A DNA stretch of 64,000 nt. It comes from Candidatus Thiodiazotropha sp. (ex Monitilora ramsayi) (GTDB lineage: Bacteria; Pseudomonadota; Gammaproteobacteria; Chromatiales; Chromatiaceae). Of the stretch, positions 55,420 to 64,000 are shown one piece after another. The position numbers and the translations under genes were made by a program. The notes beneath the pieces were generated by a model. That model was not told the DNA's origin. It did not search any database and worked only from the letters and a program-made list of their open reading frames with translations. Location: the NCBI GenBank assembly GCA_025655575.1, contig JAHXIP010000001.1:310001-374000 (forward strand). Direction: 5' to 3'. How positions within the stretch are numbered: position 1 is the first letter of the stretch; every line of letters starts with the position of its first letter.

Positions 55420-56210
55420 AAGAAGAGACCATCCACCGGTGATGAGGCTGAAGCAAAGCGCTTGGCCGGCATGCGACCAGCCAGATAGGCTTCGCGCCCG
55501 GCCTGGATCGCTTTCTTCATGGCTGAGGCCATCAGTACCGGGTTCTGTGCAGCGGCGATTGCGGTGTTCATCAGTACGCCGTCGCAACCCAGCTCCATCG
55601 CTACGGCAGCATCGGACGCGGTACCTACACCGGCATCGACCAGGATCGGCACCTTGGCATTTTCTACAATGGTGCGGATGTTAAGCCGGTTGCGGATGCC
55701 CAGGCCGGAACCGATGGGTGCGGCCAGCGGCATCACGGCAACGCAACCCATCTCTTCCAACCGCTTTGCCATGATCGGGTCGTCGTTGGTGTAGACCATC
55801 ACATCGAAGCCATCGTTGATCAGCTCTTCGGCCGCTTGCAGGGTCTGTACCACGTCGGGGAAGAGAGTCTTTTCGTCACCCAGCACTTCCAGTTTGACCA
55901 GGTTATGACCGTCCAGCAGCTCACGGGCCAGGCGGCAGGTTCGAACCGCCGTCTGAGCATCGAAGCAGCCGGCCGTGTTGGGCAGGTAGGTGAATTCACT
56001 TGGCGGCAGGACCTCAAGGATATTAGGTTCGTCCTTGTTCTGGCCGATATTGGTGCGACGTACCGCGATGGTGACGATCTCAGCACCGCTGGTATCGATG
56101 GCGTCTCGGGTCTCCTGCATATCTTTATATTTACCAGTCCCAACAAGCAGGCGGGAGGTGAATTCGCGTCCGGCGACGCTGAAGCTGTCGTTGTGAATCT
56201 CGTTTGGCAT
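55416..56210 (-). CDS. thiG: Thiazole synthase ThiG
   Basis: 264 residues, TIM-barrel. [15 protein letters not shown] contains the Schiff-base Lys region; [16 protein letters not shown] and [22 protein letters not shown] bind phosphate. Joins deoxyxylulose phosphate, the sulfur from ThiS thiocarboxylate and dehydroglycine into the thiazole of thiamine. ATG 56210; the preceding thiS is 58 bases upstream. Confidence 0.97.
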   Translation of the reverse strand: MPNEIHNDSFSVAGREFTSRLLVGTGKYKDMQETRDAIDTSGAEIVTIAVRRTNIGQNKDEPNILEVLPPSEFTYLPNTAGCFDAQTAVRTCRLARELLDGHNLVKLEVLGDEKTLFPDVVQTLQAAEELINDGFDVMVYTNDDPIMAKRLEEMGCVAVMPLAAPIGSGLGIRNRLNIRTIVENAKVPILVDAGVGTASDAAVAMELGCDGVLMNTAIAAAQNPVLMASAMKKAIQAGREAYLAGRMPAKRFASASSPVDGLFF

Positions 56211-56268
56211 CGATCTGTCTATGTCCGTTCTAGGAAATTGATTGTTAAGTGGGGTTGCTGGTGTCTGT

Positions 56269-56469
56269 TCAGCCGCCACCGACGGCATGGATAATCTCCA
56301 CCCGGTCATTGGCCATGATGGGGTGGCCCTCGAAGCTGCTGCGTGGCACCAGCTCCTCGTTGACCTCTACCGCGATACGCTGGCCGGTCAGTTCAAGCAG
56401 TCCTATCAGGCCTGCCATATCCAGATTTGCGGGAATTTGCTTTTCCTCGCCGTTTAAGTAAATCTGCAT
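56269..56469 (-). CDS. thiS: Sulfur carrier protein ThiS
   Basis: 66 residues, ubiquitin-like: [13 protein letters not shown] at the start and the C-terminal EIIHAVGGG, whose terminal Gly becomes a thiocarboxylate. First gene of a thiS-thiG-trmB-fetA-fetB unit. Confidence 0.95.
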   Translation of the reverse strand: MQIYLNGEEKQIPANLDMAGLIGLLELTGQRIAVEVNEELVPRSSFEGHPIMANDRVEIIHAVGGG

Positions 56470-56602
56470 CTTTATCCGATCTCTGTGTGGAAGCAGTCAA
56501 AGCATGGATTCTACAACAACTGTGATCGACAAAGTATGCAGAGTGAAAATTGAAGAATAATGACCCACGGCGAAAGCACCGCAGGGTCAAGCGGAGGGTG
56601 CA

Positions 56603-58423
56603 GTGGGGCAGTGGAATGAAGACTTAATACCTTTAGAGCAGGCAGGTACCCTGGATGGACTATTCTATCAGCGGGTCAAACGCACGCCTGACGGTATTGC
56701 CTACCGTAACTATGATCGCGAACACAAGCAGTGGTATGAGCTGACTTGGGGCGATATGGAACGACAGGTTGCTTGCTGGCGGCAGGCCCTTTCCGGAGAA
56801 GCCCTTGAGTCTGGCGATCGGGTAGCGATTCTGTTGAGAAACTGCCCGGAGTGGGTGATGTTCGACCAGGCGGCGCTCTCCCTCGGGCTGGTCGTGGTAC
56901 CGCTCTATACCGATGACCGGGCAGAGGCCATCGCCTATATCCTGCGGGATGCCGCAGTCAAGTTGTTGCTGGTGCAGGATACAGGGCGCTGGAACCGCAT
57001 GCAGGAGGCAGTGAGCGATCTGCCCAGTCTGCAGCGGGTCATAGTACTGGAAAGTAAAACTCCGCTGAAACCCGAAGATGAAGAGATCGTCAGAGAGGCG
57101 AAGCGCTGGTTGCCTGCCAAGGGAGAACCTTTGGTGCAACGTAGAGCTGATCCGAATAGCCTCGCTTCCATTGTCTATACCTCGGGAACCACGGGTAAGC
57201 CGAAGGGTGTCATGTTGAGCCATCGGAATATGCTCTCGATAGCCCATGCGTCGCTGACCGTGGTCGATTGCTACACACAGGACAGCTTTCTCTCATTCCT
57301 GCCCCTCTCTCATACGTTAGAGCGGACAGCCGGTTACTATTTACCGGTCATGGCAGGTTCTACGGTCGGCTTTGCCCGCTCCGTCCCACAACTGGCCGAA
57401 GATCTGCAAACTATCAAGCCAACCGCCATCATTGCCGTACCGCGAATTTTTGAGCGGGTGTACGCGCGGGTGCAGGAGCAGTTGAAGAACAAATCGGCTA
57501 TCGCCCGCATGTTGTTTAGCCTGGCGCTGAAAGTGGGTTTCAAGGAGTTTGAGTATCGCATGGGACGCCGGGGTTGGTTCCCGGGACTATTGATTCATCC
57601 TCTGCTGCATAAGCTGGTGTCGGGCAAGATACTCGATAAACTTGGTGGCAGACTGCGCGTTGCGGTCAGTGGTGGTGCCGCAATCTCGCCGGAGATTGCG
57701 CGGGTTTTTCTCGGCTTGGGACTGCCGATGCTGCAGGGGTACGGATTGACGGAGACCAGTCCGGTGATCAGTGTCAATCCGCTAGACAACATCAAGCCGG
57801 AGAGTGTTGGATTGGCCTTGCGCGGGGTCGAGGTCAAAATTGGTGATGATGATGAACTGCTGGTCAAGACGCCTGGCATGATGCTCGGGTATTGGAATAA
57901 TCATGCCGCCACGGCTGCCATGATCGATCGGGATGGCTGGCTACATACCGGGGATCAGGCACGTATCGATGAGGATGCGCATATCCACATCACCGGACGT
58001 ATCAAGGATATCCTGGTGCTCTCCAATGGTGAGAAGATTCCGCCCTCTGACATGGAGATGGCCATCGCTCTTGACCCGATGGTGGAACAGGTGATGGTGG
58101 TGGGTGAAGGGAAGCCCTACCTGGGTGCGCTGGTGGTGCTCAATCCTGATCTATGGAATGGTTTGGCGCTGGAGTATGAACTCGATCCCTCCAGCGATGG
58201 GAGTCTGCAAAATGACCGACTTGAGAGTGAGGTCCTGAAGAGAATCAGGTCTAAACTGAAAGATTTTCCCGGTTACGCAAAGATACGCCGGGTTTCATTG
58301 CTATTAGAACCATGGACCATAGAAAATGGGCTCCTTACACCAACCTTGAAAGTTAAACGGCCGAAGGTGTTAGAGCACCATAGAGAGGCAGTCAATTCGC
58401 TCTACGATGACGGTCTTGTCTAA
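56603..58423 (+). CDS. Long-chain acyl-CoA synthetase (AMP-forming)
   Basis: 606 residues, ANL superfamily. P-loop YTSGTTGKPKGVMLSH, the linker GYGLTETSPVISV, DGWLHTGDQARID, and the C-terminal GRIKDILVLSNGEKIPPSDME. The closest type is the FAA1/FadD15-like branch, activating long-chain fatty acids for lipid synthesis or degradation. GTG 56603 is preceded by GGAGGG. Divergent from thiS. Confidence 0.9.
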   Translation: MGQWNEDLIPLEQAGTLDGLFYQRVKRTPDGIAYRNYDREHKQWYELTWGDMERQVACWRQALSGEALESGDRVAILLRNCPEWVMFDQAALSLGLVVVPLYTDDRAEAIAYILRDAAVKLLLVQDTGRWNRMQEAVSDLPSLQRVIVLESKTPLKPEDEEIVREAKRWLPAKGEPLVQRRADPNSLASIVYTSGTTGKPKGVMLSHRNMLSIAHASLTVVDCYTQDSFLSFLPLSHTLERTAGYYLPVMAGSTVGFARSVPQLAEDLQTIKPTAIIAVPRIFERVYARVQEQLKNKSAIARMLFSLALKVGFKEFEYRMGRRGWFPGLLIHPLLHKLVSGKILDKLGGRLRVAVSGGAAISPEIARVFLGLGLPMLQGYGLTETSPVISVNPLDNIKPESVGLALRGVEVKIGDDDELLVKTPGMMLGYWNNHAATAAMIDRDGWLHTGDQARIDEDAHIHITGRIKDILVLSNGEKIPPSDMEMAIALDPMVEQVMVVGEGKPYLGALVVLNPDLWNGLALEYELDPSSDGSLQNDRLESEVLKRIRSKLKDFPGYAKIRRVSLLLEPWTIENGLLTPTLKVKRPKVLEHHREAVNSLYDDGLV

Positions 58424-58477
58424 GCGGCACTCACCCTTGCGCAGTTTGGCTGCCCTAACCTAGAATGCAACGCTTAC

Positions 58478-58551
58478 GCGGGTATCGTATATCGGTATTA
58501 CCCTAGCTTCCCAAGCTAGTGAGGCGGGTTCGACTCCCGCTACCCGCTCCA
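58478..58551 (+). tRNA. tRNA-Gly (anticodon CCC)
   Basis: A full cloverleaf. Acceptor GCGGGTA pairs with TACCCGC; the anticodon arm is CTAGC-TTCCCAA-GCTAG with anticodon CCC; the T-arm GGCGGGTTCGACTCCCGC-type stem is normal; CCA is encoded at 58549-58551. Single gene, no associated integrase. Confidence 0.95.
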
Positions 58552-58617
58552 TCTTTATTCTATTGTGAATGGTTGTTCCACGGGTAGCAAAGCCTGTTGG
58601 ATGCATGCGCTCGCCAG

Positions 58618-58869
58618 TTAAGGCTGAGTGGCACACGCTTGATCGTAACGAACCCTGGCGGCATGTCTTCTTTGGGGTTTTCCTTTCAATGCCTCGATCT
58701 TGCGTAGCAGGTCCTGACACTTTTCCCCCTGGGTTTGAGTGTCCGGCTGCGATGGTACATCAAGCACATTTTCAGGAGGTTCAAACATAATGGATTGCCC
58801 CTTCTCAGCGGCAACGGTTAGCGGGAGGGTGCTTGATAGGAGTAGAACAAGATGTTTCTTGGTGAGCAT
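58618..58869 (-). CDS. Small secreted protein of unknown function
   Basis: 83 residues with a signal peptide (about 1-20, cut after VAA), an acidic/Pro linker and a basic C-terminus (CQDLLRKIEALKGKPQRRH, then VRYDQACA). The two cysteines could form a disulfide. ATG 58869 is the start because of the signal peptide; its ribosome-binding site is weak. The function is unknown. Confidence 0.55.
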   Translation of the reverse strand: MLTKKHLVLLLSSTLPLTVAAEKGQSIMFEPPENVLDVPSQPDTQTQGEKCQDLLRKIEALKGKPQRRHAARVRYDQACATQP

Positions 58870-58916
58870 GGGTGAGTGTATCTCGTTGTTGTTTTCCGAT
58901 TTCTGACGCTGGTAGT

Positions 58917-59282
58917 TTAATCTTCGTTCCATTCGGTAAAGAAGCGTTTGGAAGTGTGGAAGTCGATGTAGGCTGCCTGGAGCTTTTCCATACGCTTGAA
59001 TAATTGTTGTACGTCATGCATTTCTGTTATTTGCATAAGTGAAGCGGCATTATCGAACCAGATCTCGAGGATGGCATCATAGGGTTCTTCTGATCCACGG
59101 TCTTCTCTCAGCTGATTATTGGCGCTCACGTCGAGGGTGAGATTTTTGCTGATGCGACACGCGCCGGCCTGTACGGTGAATTCGGAGAGAAGCTGATTGA
59201 GTTCAGGCCCCTGCCAGAATTTACGAAAAGCCTCTGAGGTGACGCCGGCCCCTGATTTTATGCAATGGATAAATCTGATCAT
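58917..59282 (-). CDS. EthD-domain protein
   Basis: 121 residues, dimeric alpha/beta-barrel. MIRFIHCIKSGAGVTSEAFRKFW and the following HTSKRFFTEWNE match EthD-type folds. Members often act on small reactive molecules, but no substrate can be named. 48 bases before the small secreted protein, probably one unit. Confidence 0.75.
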   Translation of the reverse strand: MIRFIHCIKSGAGVTSEAFRKFWQGPELNQLLSEFTVQAGACRISKNLTLDVSANNQLREDRGSEEPYDAILEIWFDNAASLMQITEMHDVQQLFKRMEKLQAAYIDFHTSKRFFTEWNED

Positions 59283-59455
59283 GGTTATTGTCTTCCTCTC
59301 CGCTCCAACTGTAGCCCAATCCGGGGTGCCTGGTCTTGTATGATATTACGCTGACCTTGTATGGGATTTTCTACCAGTATCAACAAGGTTCGGTCGTCGA
59401 ATCATTAGGATATACTGCCAGTATCGGGTGAGTCTTTATAGCTGGTGGTGCCGTA

Positions 59456-59830
59456 ATGGGTATTAAGTCATTTCTCTTTATCGTATTTGCGTTGACCCTG
59501 TTTGTGTCTGATGCCCAGGCACTCAATCTCAAATGGTTAGAATTTTCTCCGGTTAAATACTTTACTGCGGAGGATTGGGAGATGATCCGTCAGGCTGCGG
59601 GCAAGGCGCTGAAAGAAAAGCCCAATGGTGAGACGGTGAGATGGAACAACGAAAGCTCAGATCATTATGGCTCCTTGACGCCGATCTCAACATTGGAGAT
59701 GGAGGGAAAAACCTGTCGGGATCTGGTGATCAGAAACTTCGCCGGTGGCGTGAACGGTGGTGGGACCTACCGATTCTGCCAGATGGAGGATGGCACATGG
59801 AAAACGGTCGGTGGGGAACTCGGTAAGTAG
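59456..59830 (+). CDS. Secreted protein with surface-antigen-like domain
   Basis: 124 residues, signal peptide (about 1-22). The rest (WNNESSDHYGSLTPISTLEMEGKTCRDLVI, then GGTYRFCQMEDGTWKTVG) resembles the C-terminal domain of RT0821/Lpp0805-type surface antigens. Two Cys probably pair. Function unknown; stands alone. Confidence 0.65.
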   Translation: MGIKSFLFIVFALTLFVSDAQALNLKWLEFSPVKYFTAEDWEMIRQAAGKALKEKPNGETVRWNNESSDHYGSLTPISTLEMEGKTCRDLVIRNFAGGVNGGGTYRFCQMEDGTWKTVGGELGK

Positions 59831-60004
59831 TGGTCAAATGACTCCCCCGCATTCCGGGTGCTGCAAAAATGACAGGCTAAAAACAAGCGGGATAGTGATT
59901 GTCGGCTCAATTGTTTACGTTTTATGCGGGAACCCGTGGGGGTTGGATGTGTCATCATAGGGGGTATGCCCGCTGATGATTGGGCAAGAGCGTAAGACGG
60001 GTTG

Positions 60005-60325
60005 ATGCGAAAACTTTACGAAGCTGTAGACCGGGTGGAAGCCCAGATGCTGAAAGACTACCTGCAGGAGCATGGTGTAGCAACCGTGCTCTTGGGTGAT
60101 TTTCTGAGTGGCGGAGCTGGCGAACTGCCCGCGAATATATTTCCTGCACTCTGGGTGGTGAAGGAGGAGCAGTATAACCATGGCAGATGGCTGATAGAGG
60201 CATTCGAGGAAAACCAGAGAGAGCAGAGTTCCTCAACATGGCGCTGTACTGTCTGCGGAGAGAGTATCGATCCCGGTTTCGAAATATGTTGGAATTGTAC
60301 GACACCACGCGTGAAAGAAGAATAG
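60005..60325 (+). CDS. DUF2007-like protein with C-terminal zinc ribbon
   Basis: 106 residues. DUF2007 domain (YEAVDRVEAQMLKDYLQEHGVATVLLG, then PALWVVKEEQY) followed by a C-terminal zinc ribbon with four Cys (CTVCGESIDPGFEICWNC). Domain pairing suggests a nucleotide or metal sensing role, inferred only. ATG 60005. Starts just before the AsmA gene (10 bases between), so likely co-transcribed. Confidence 0.75.
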   Translation: MRKLYEAVDRVEAQMLKDYLQEHGVATVLLGDFLSGGAGELPANIFPALWVVKEEQYNHGRWLIEAFEENQREQSSSTWRCTVCGESIDPGFEICWNCTTPRVKEE

Positions 60326-60335
60326 GGAGCTTGTG

Positions 60336-62462
60336 ATGGGTAAAATTTTCAAGGTGCTTGGCTGGCTCTTCGGGATGCTGGTAGTCCTGATTGTTGCCGC
60401 CATCATTCTGGTACCCATGTTCGTGGACCTGAATGATCATAAGGAGAGGATCATCACGGAGGTGCATAAAGCAACCGGCCGGGATCTCGGTATTGCGGGT
60501 GATATCGAACTTTCAGTCTTCCCGCGCTTTGCGCTTGAGCTGAATGGCCTGAGCCTCAGCAATGCAGCGGGTTTTGGAGGAGATAACTTCGCTGCAGTCA
60601 AGCATGCCCAGGTGCGGGTCAATATGATTCCCCTGCTCTTCAAGCAGGCGTTGGAAGCGGATACCGTGCAGATTGATGGGCTGACCCTCAACCTGGCCAA
60701 GGCAAAAGACGGCACAACAAATTGGGACGATATGCTGGGTAAGGAATCGTCATCAGAGGAGCCTGACCAGGCGGTAGATTCACCGCCGGGTGACGGTGGC
60801 ATGATGGCGGTCTCCATCGGCGGCGTGACGATTACGGATGCTCGTGTGGTGTGGGATGATCGGTCCACTGGGGAGCGCTATGAGATCGCGAATCTCAATC
60901 TGGAAACCGGTGAGATTACCCCTGGTCGCTCTGTCGATATCAGTTTCGGTACCAGCCTGGAGAGCCGCAAGCCTGTGATGAAAGGGATGCTTGAGCTGAC
61001 TGGACGGATGATGCTCGATGATAAGGCGAAGACAGTCACCCTCAACGATCTGGATCTGAAGTCAGATATCACTGGAGAAGGGTTACCCGAGAACGGCATT
61101 CGTGCACAGCTTCAGGCGGATATCCGTTTTGATCAAACCAATGACGCGCTGGATGTGAAGGAGCTTAATGTGACTTCCGGGGCGCTTGCCTTGAGTGGTG
61201 AATTGCAGGGTATACAGATCCAGAGTAACCCCAAACTGACGGGTCAGTTCAAGCTGGCAAAGTTCAGTCCCCGTGAGTGGATGGATACCTTCAACCTGCC
61301 GACCCCCAAGACGGCAGACCCAAGTGTATTGGAGTCTCTGGAACTCTCTGCGAACATTGATGCCGGTGTCGATCATGTGGCGCTTAAACAACTGATAGTG
61401 AAGCTGGACCAAACCACTGCGAAGGGTGATTTTGAACTGGCCAACTTTGCCAAGCCGACTTATCTCTTTTCACTCGACGTGGATGCCTTTAATGTCGATC
61501 GTTATCTGCCACCCGCCACTGAGGGTGGTGGGTCTGCAAAAAGCAGGGGTAATGGGGGTGCTGCGGGTAACGAGGAACTCTTTCCGGTAGATACCCTGCG
61601 TCAGTTGACCGTGGACGGTAAATTACTCATTGATAGGCTGACCATTAATCAGCTGCACGCAGAGGCGGTCCAACTGAAGATCCGCAGTCGTGACGGCAAA
61701 CTAACCGTAGATCAGCAGATTGGTCGTTTCTACGATGGTCTGCAGAAGGGGACATTGGAACTCGATGTCAGCGGAAAAACACCAACCTTGAAAGCAACTC
61801 AGAAACTCTCAAGAATCCTTGCCGGACCACTCCTGCTGGATCTTACCGGTGATGATAAGTTACTGGGCAGCGGCAGTCTGGATCTCAGTATGACCAGCAG
61901 AGGCACCACCATCAACCAGCTCAAGAAGGGGCTGAACGGAAAGATGTCATTCGACTTCAGGGATGGTGCAGTCAAGGGCTTCAACCTGCCCAAGATGATT
62001 CGTGAGACAAAAGCAAAACTCTCGGGCGAGGCGGTCACAATCTCCAACGAACCCGAGCAGACCGATTTCTCTGAACTCACCGGGAGCGCCACTATCGTCA
62101 ACGGTCTCGTTAACAATCAACGCCTATTGGCACTATCCCCCTACCTGCGAGTGGAAGGTAACGGCAAAGCCAATCTGGTCCAGGAGAGCCTGGACTACAC
62201 CATTCGGCCGGTTATCGTGAATACCCCTAAGGGACAGGGCGGAGAGGGAATGGAGGAGCTGGTGGGTGTGCCAATCCCTGTCAGGATAGAGGGGAGCTGG
62301 AGTAACCCTCGATTCAGTATTCAGCTGGCTAAAGTGCTGGCAGATCAGCAGAAAGCCAAGCTCAAAGAGAAGGTCGATAGCAAGCTGGAAGAGAAACTGG
62401 AGGAGAAGGTGCCGGAGGATCTGAAGGATAAGCTCAAGGGCAAGTTCAAAAAGCTCTTTTGA
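60336..62462 (+). CDS. AsmA-family protein
   Basis: 708 residues. N-terminal membrane helix (about 7-27), the AsmA domain start KATGRDLGIAGDIELSVFPRFALELNGLSLSNAAGFGG, then a long beta-rich region and the C-terminal AsmA_2 part (GLNGKMSFDFRDGAVKGFNLPKMIR). The tail is Lys/Glu-rich coiled coil (LADQQKAKLKEKVDSKLEE). AsmA-like proteins bridge the envelope and are linked to phospholipid transport to the outer membrane. The stop TGA overlaps the mutY start. Confidence 0.9.
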   Translation: MGKIFKVLGWLFGMLVVLIVAAIILVPMFVDLNDHKERIITEVHKATGRDLGIAGDIELSVFPRFALELNGLSLSNAAGFGGDNFAAVKHAQVRVNMIPLLFKQALEADTVQIDGLTLNLAKAKDGTTNWDDMLGKESSSEEPDQAVDSPPGDGGMMAVSIGGVTITDARVVWDDRSTGERYEIANLNLETGEITPGRSVDISFGTSLESRKPVMKGMLELTGRMMLDDKAKTVTLNDLDLKSDITGEGLPENGIRAQLQADIRFDQTNDALDVKELNVTSGALALSGELQGIQIQSNPKLTGQFKLAKFSPREWMDTFNLPTPKTADPSVLESLELSANIDAGVDHVALKQLIVKLDQTTAKGDFELANFAKPTYLFSLDVDAFNVDRYLPPATEGGGSAKSRGNGGAAGNEELFPVDTLRQLTVDGKLLIDRLTINQLHAEAVQLKIRSRDGKLTVDQQIGRFYDGLQKGTLELDVSGKTPTLKATQKLSRILAGPLLLDLTGDDKLLGSGSLDLSMTSRGTTINQLKKGLNGKMSFDFRDGAVKGFNLPKMIRETKAKLSGEAVTISNEPEQTDFSELTGSATIVNGLVNNQRLLALSPYLRVEGNGKANLVQESLDYTIRPVIVNTPKGQGGEGMEELVGVPIPVRIEGSWSNPRFSIQLAKVLADQQKAKLKEKVDSKLEEKLEEKVPEDLKDKLKGKFKKLF

Positions 62463-63592
62463 TGCGAGCAAGGACATCAGCCGATGCTACACTGACTGGC
62501 GAGTCTGCGACCGAATTAAATGCGAGTCTCTTCAGCCGACGGGTGCTGGGTTGGTTTGATACACACGGACGCAAGGATCTACCCTGGCAGCAGACTCGTG
62601 ATCCCTATCGGGTCTGGGTCTCGGAGATCATGCTCCAGCAGACTCAAGTCGCAACAGTTATTCCTTACTTTCAACGCTTTCTTCAATCTTTTCCCGATCT
62701 TGATGCCCTCGTCGAGGCATCCATCGATGAGGTTCTCCATCACTGGTCGGGGCTCGGTTACTATGCCAGAGCGCGTAACCTATATCGTTGTGCACTTACC
62801 ATAATGCGGGATTTTCAAGGGAATTTTCCCACCAGCCAGGCTGATTTAGAGTCACTGCCGGGTATTGGTCGTTCCACGGCGGGGGCCATACGTTCCCTCG
62901 CCTGTGGTCAACATGCCGTCATTCTCGACGGTAACGTAAAACGAGTGCTGGCCCGCCATTTTGCAGTCAAAGGATGGCCGGGCAAGAGCGTGGTGTTGAA
63001 CCAGCTGTGGGCCTTGAGTGAAGCACTGACACCAGAAAGGAATTGTGCTGAATACAACCAGGCCATGATGGATCTGGGTTCGATCGTCTGCACCCGGGGC
63101 AAACCATCATGTCGGCAATGTCCGTTGATCGACTCCTGTGCAGCGTACAAGTTGGGTGATCCGTCTGCCTATCCACAAGCAAGACCAAAACGTGAATTAC
63201 CTGTGAAAAAGGCGCGGATGGTGATATTGACCGATGATGCGGGTGCCGTGTTGTTGGAGCGGCGTCCTCCTGCTGGTATATGGGGAGGCCTCTGGAGCCT
63301 GCCGGAGTCTCCGCCGGATATACCCCTGGCGACCTGGTGCCGACGATACCTCAGTATCGAGATCGGCTGGGAGCAGGAGCTGCTGCCGAGACGGCACAGC
63401 TTCACCCATTTTCATCTCGATATCTCACCGGTAAGGGTCTGGACGAAAAACCCCAGTCAGCGCCTCATGGATGCTGGTAACAGGGTCTGGTATAACCTCT
63501 CCCAGCCCGATAGCAGAGGTTTGGCCGCACCGGTCAAGCGTATTCTGCAGGAGTTGGCAAGCGACGATGAAACAACCACGGAGGCCTCATGA
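62462..63592 (+). CDS. mutY: A/G-specific adenine glycosylase MutY
   Basis: 376 residues. HhH motif [14 protein letters not shown] and the catalytic Asp region [13 protein letters not shown]; Glu in [17 protein letters not shown]; 4Fe-4S cysteines in [18 protein letters not shown]-terminal Nudix-like 8-oxoG-recognition domain ([29 protein letters not shown]). Removes A mispaired with 8-oxoG. ATG 62462, overlapped with asmA. Confidence 0.96.
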   Translation: MRARTSADATLTGESATELNASLFSRRVLGWFDTHGRKDLPWQQTRDPYRVWVSEIMLQQTQVATVIPYFQRFLQSFPDLDALVEASIDEVLHHWSGLGYYARARNLYRCALTIMRDFQGNFPTSQADLESLPGIGRSTAGAIRSLACGQHAVILDGNVKRVLARHFAVKGWPGKSVVLNQLWALSEALTPERNCAEYNQAMMDLGSIVCTRGKPSCRQCPLIDSCAAYKLGDPSAYPQARPKRELPVKKARMVILTDDAGAVLLERRPPAGIWGGLWSLPESPPDIPLATWCRRYLSIEIGWEQELLPRRHSFTHFHLDISPVRVWTKNPSQRLMDAGNRVWYNLSQPDSRGLAAPVKRILQELASDDETTTEAS

Positions 63593-63855
63593 GCCGAACT
63601 GTAAACTGTGTCAGATTGAAAAGAGAGGCCGAAGGGCTTGAACGTATGCCCTATCCGGGTGAACTGGGGCAACGAATCTTCGATAATGTCTCAAAAGAGG
63701 CCTGGCAAGAGTGGCTGCGGCACCAGACCATGCTGATCAACGAAAACCGCCTCAGCCCGGTGGACCCCAAGGCGCGCAAGTTTCTGGAAGACCAGATGGA
63801 GCAGTTCTTCTTCGGTGAAGGATCGGCTCCACCTCCAGACTTCAGGCCACAGTAG
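63589..63855 (+). CDS. yggX: Fe(2+)-trafficking/oxidative damage protein YggX
   Basis: 88 residues. [27 protein letters not shown] and [37 protein letters not shown] are diagnostic. Protects Fe-S enzymes and may shuttle ferrous iron. ATGA overlap with mutY; the mutY-yggX pair is typical. Confidence 0.96.
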   Translation: MSRTVNCVRLKREAEGLERMPYPGELGQRIFDNVSKEAWQEWLRHQTMLINENRLSPVDPKARKFLEDQMEQFFFGEGSAPPPDFRPQ

Positions 63856-63923
63856 CAGGCCAACCGCATCCCGGTGGCTTGACTCCACACGCCAAGCCCG
63901 GTTTAATACGCCCTCTTCACTGA

Positions 63924-63999
63924 GGCCAGGTAGCTCAGTCGGTAGAGCAGGGGACTGAAAATCCCCGTGTCGGCAGTTCGATTCTGTCCCTGGCCACCA
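63924..63999 (+). tRNA. tRNA-Phe (anticodon GAA)
   Basis: A full cloverleaf. Acceptor GGCCAGG pairs with CCTGGCC; the anticodon arm GGGGA-CTGAAAA-TCCCC carries GAA; the T-loop TTCGATT is normal; CCA is encoded at 63997-63999. The gene ends one base before the right edge of the window. Confidence 0.96.
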
Positions 64000-64000
64000 T

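Noticed and set aside
58478..58551. tRNA-Gly as an integration site of a mobile element
   Set aside because: No integrase, no duplicated tRNA end and ordinary small genes on both sides.

Overview
The window is a chromosomal segment of a free-living-type gammaproteobacterium. Lineage markers are the murA-hisG-hisD-hisC order, petABC followed by sspA-sspB, a SPOR protein next to argS, mutY followed by a yggX-type gene, and a short-form hisG. A DsrC-family protein and the overall gene set would fit a purple-sulfur or sulfur-oxidising relative (Chromatiales-like), but no gene here fixes the genus. Coding density is high, and most genes are housekeeping.

Layout. 1-7.5 kb: tsaC, a periplasmic-binding/PAS sensor without an output domain, an MlaC-like protein, a Met/His-rich secreted protein, an NnrU-type membrane methyltransferase, ppk2 and a ClC channel. 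7.5-7.9 kb: a non-coding nested inverted-repeat element that looks like a MITE. 7.9-13.7 kb: a methyltransferase, a Fur-box-controlled feoABC operon, an AT-rich gap and a PilJ-type chemoreceptor. 13.8-16.6 kb: SPOR protein, argS, PilZ protein. 16.6-23.0 kb: a complete Pho module (phoB, pstS, pstC, pstA, pstB, phoU) with Pho boxes but no phoR. 23-25.7 kb: priA and an AT-rich intergenic region with four DnaA boxes. 25.7-29.8 kb: a fructosamine-kinase-like gene, then an AT-rich accessory island. The island holds a site-2-protease/ClpS fusion, a DUF2007-like membrane protein, a three-cluster Fe-S protein and a HELSH zincin, with REP-like hairpins inside it and at its end.

29.8-38.5 kb: a two-subunit pyruvate carboxylase, a DUF4124/serine protease sitting beside a relic of the neighbouring DUF945 gene, the DUF945 gene, tetR and fabF. 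38.5-43.9 kb: a DsrC-family protein without its functional cysteines, then hisC, hisD, hisG and murA, with three copies of a small palindromic repeat. 44-48 kb: heparinase II/III-family protein, DegS-like protease, Nif3-family protein. 48-52 kb: cytochrome bc1 complex (petABC) and sspAB. 52-58.4 kb: DUF3301 protein, macro-domain protein, small membrane protein, fetAB, trmB, thiG, thiS and an acyl-CoA synthetase. 58.4-64 kb: tRNA-Gly(CCC), several small proteins, AsmA-family protein, mutY, yggX and tRNA-Phe(GAA).

The clearest functional units are ferrous-iron uptake (feoABC), high-affinity phosphate uptake with its regulators, the bc1 complex, histidine biosynthesis and thiazole synthesis. The least ordinary material is the 26.7-29.8 kb island (especially the membrane protease fused to an N-degron-adaptor domain), the DnaA-box cluster upstream of priA, the MITE-like element at 7.58-7.86 kb, and the cysteine-less DsrC homologue.
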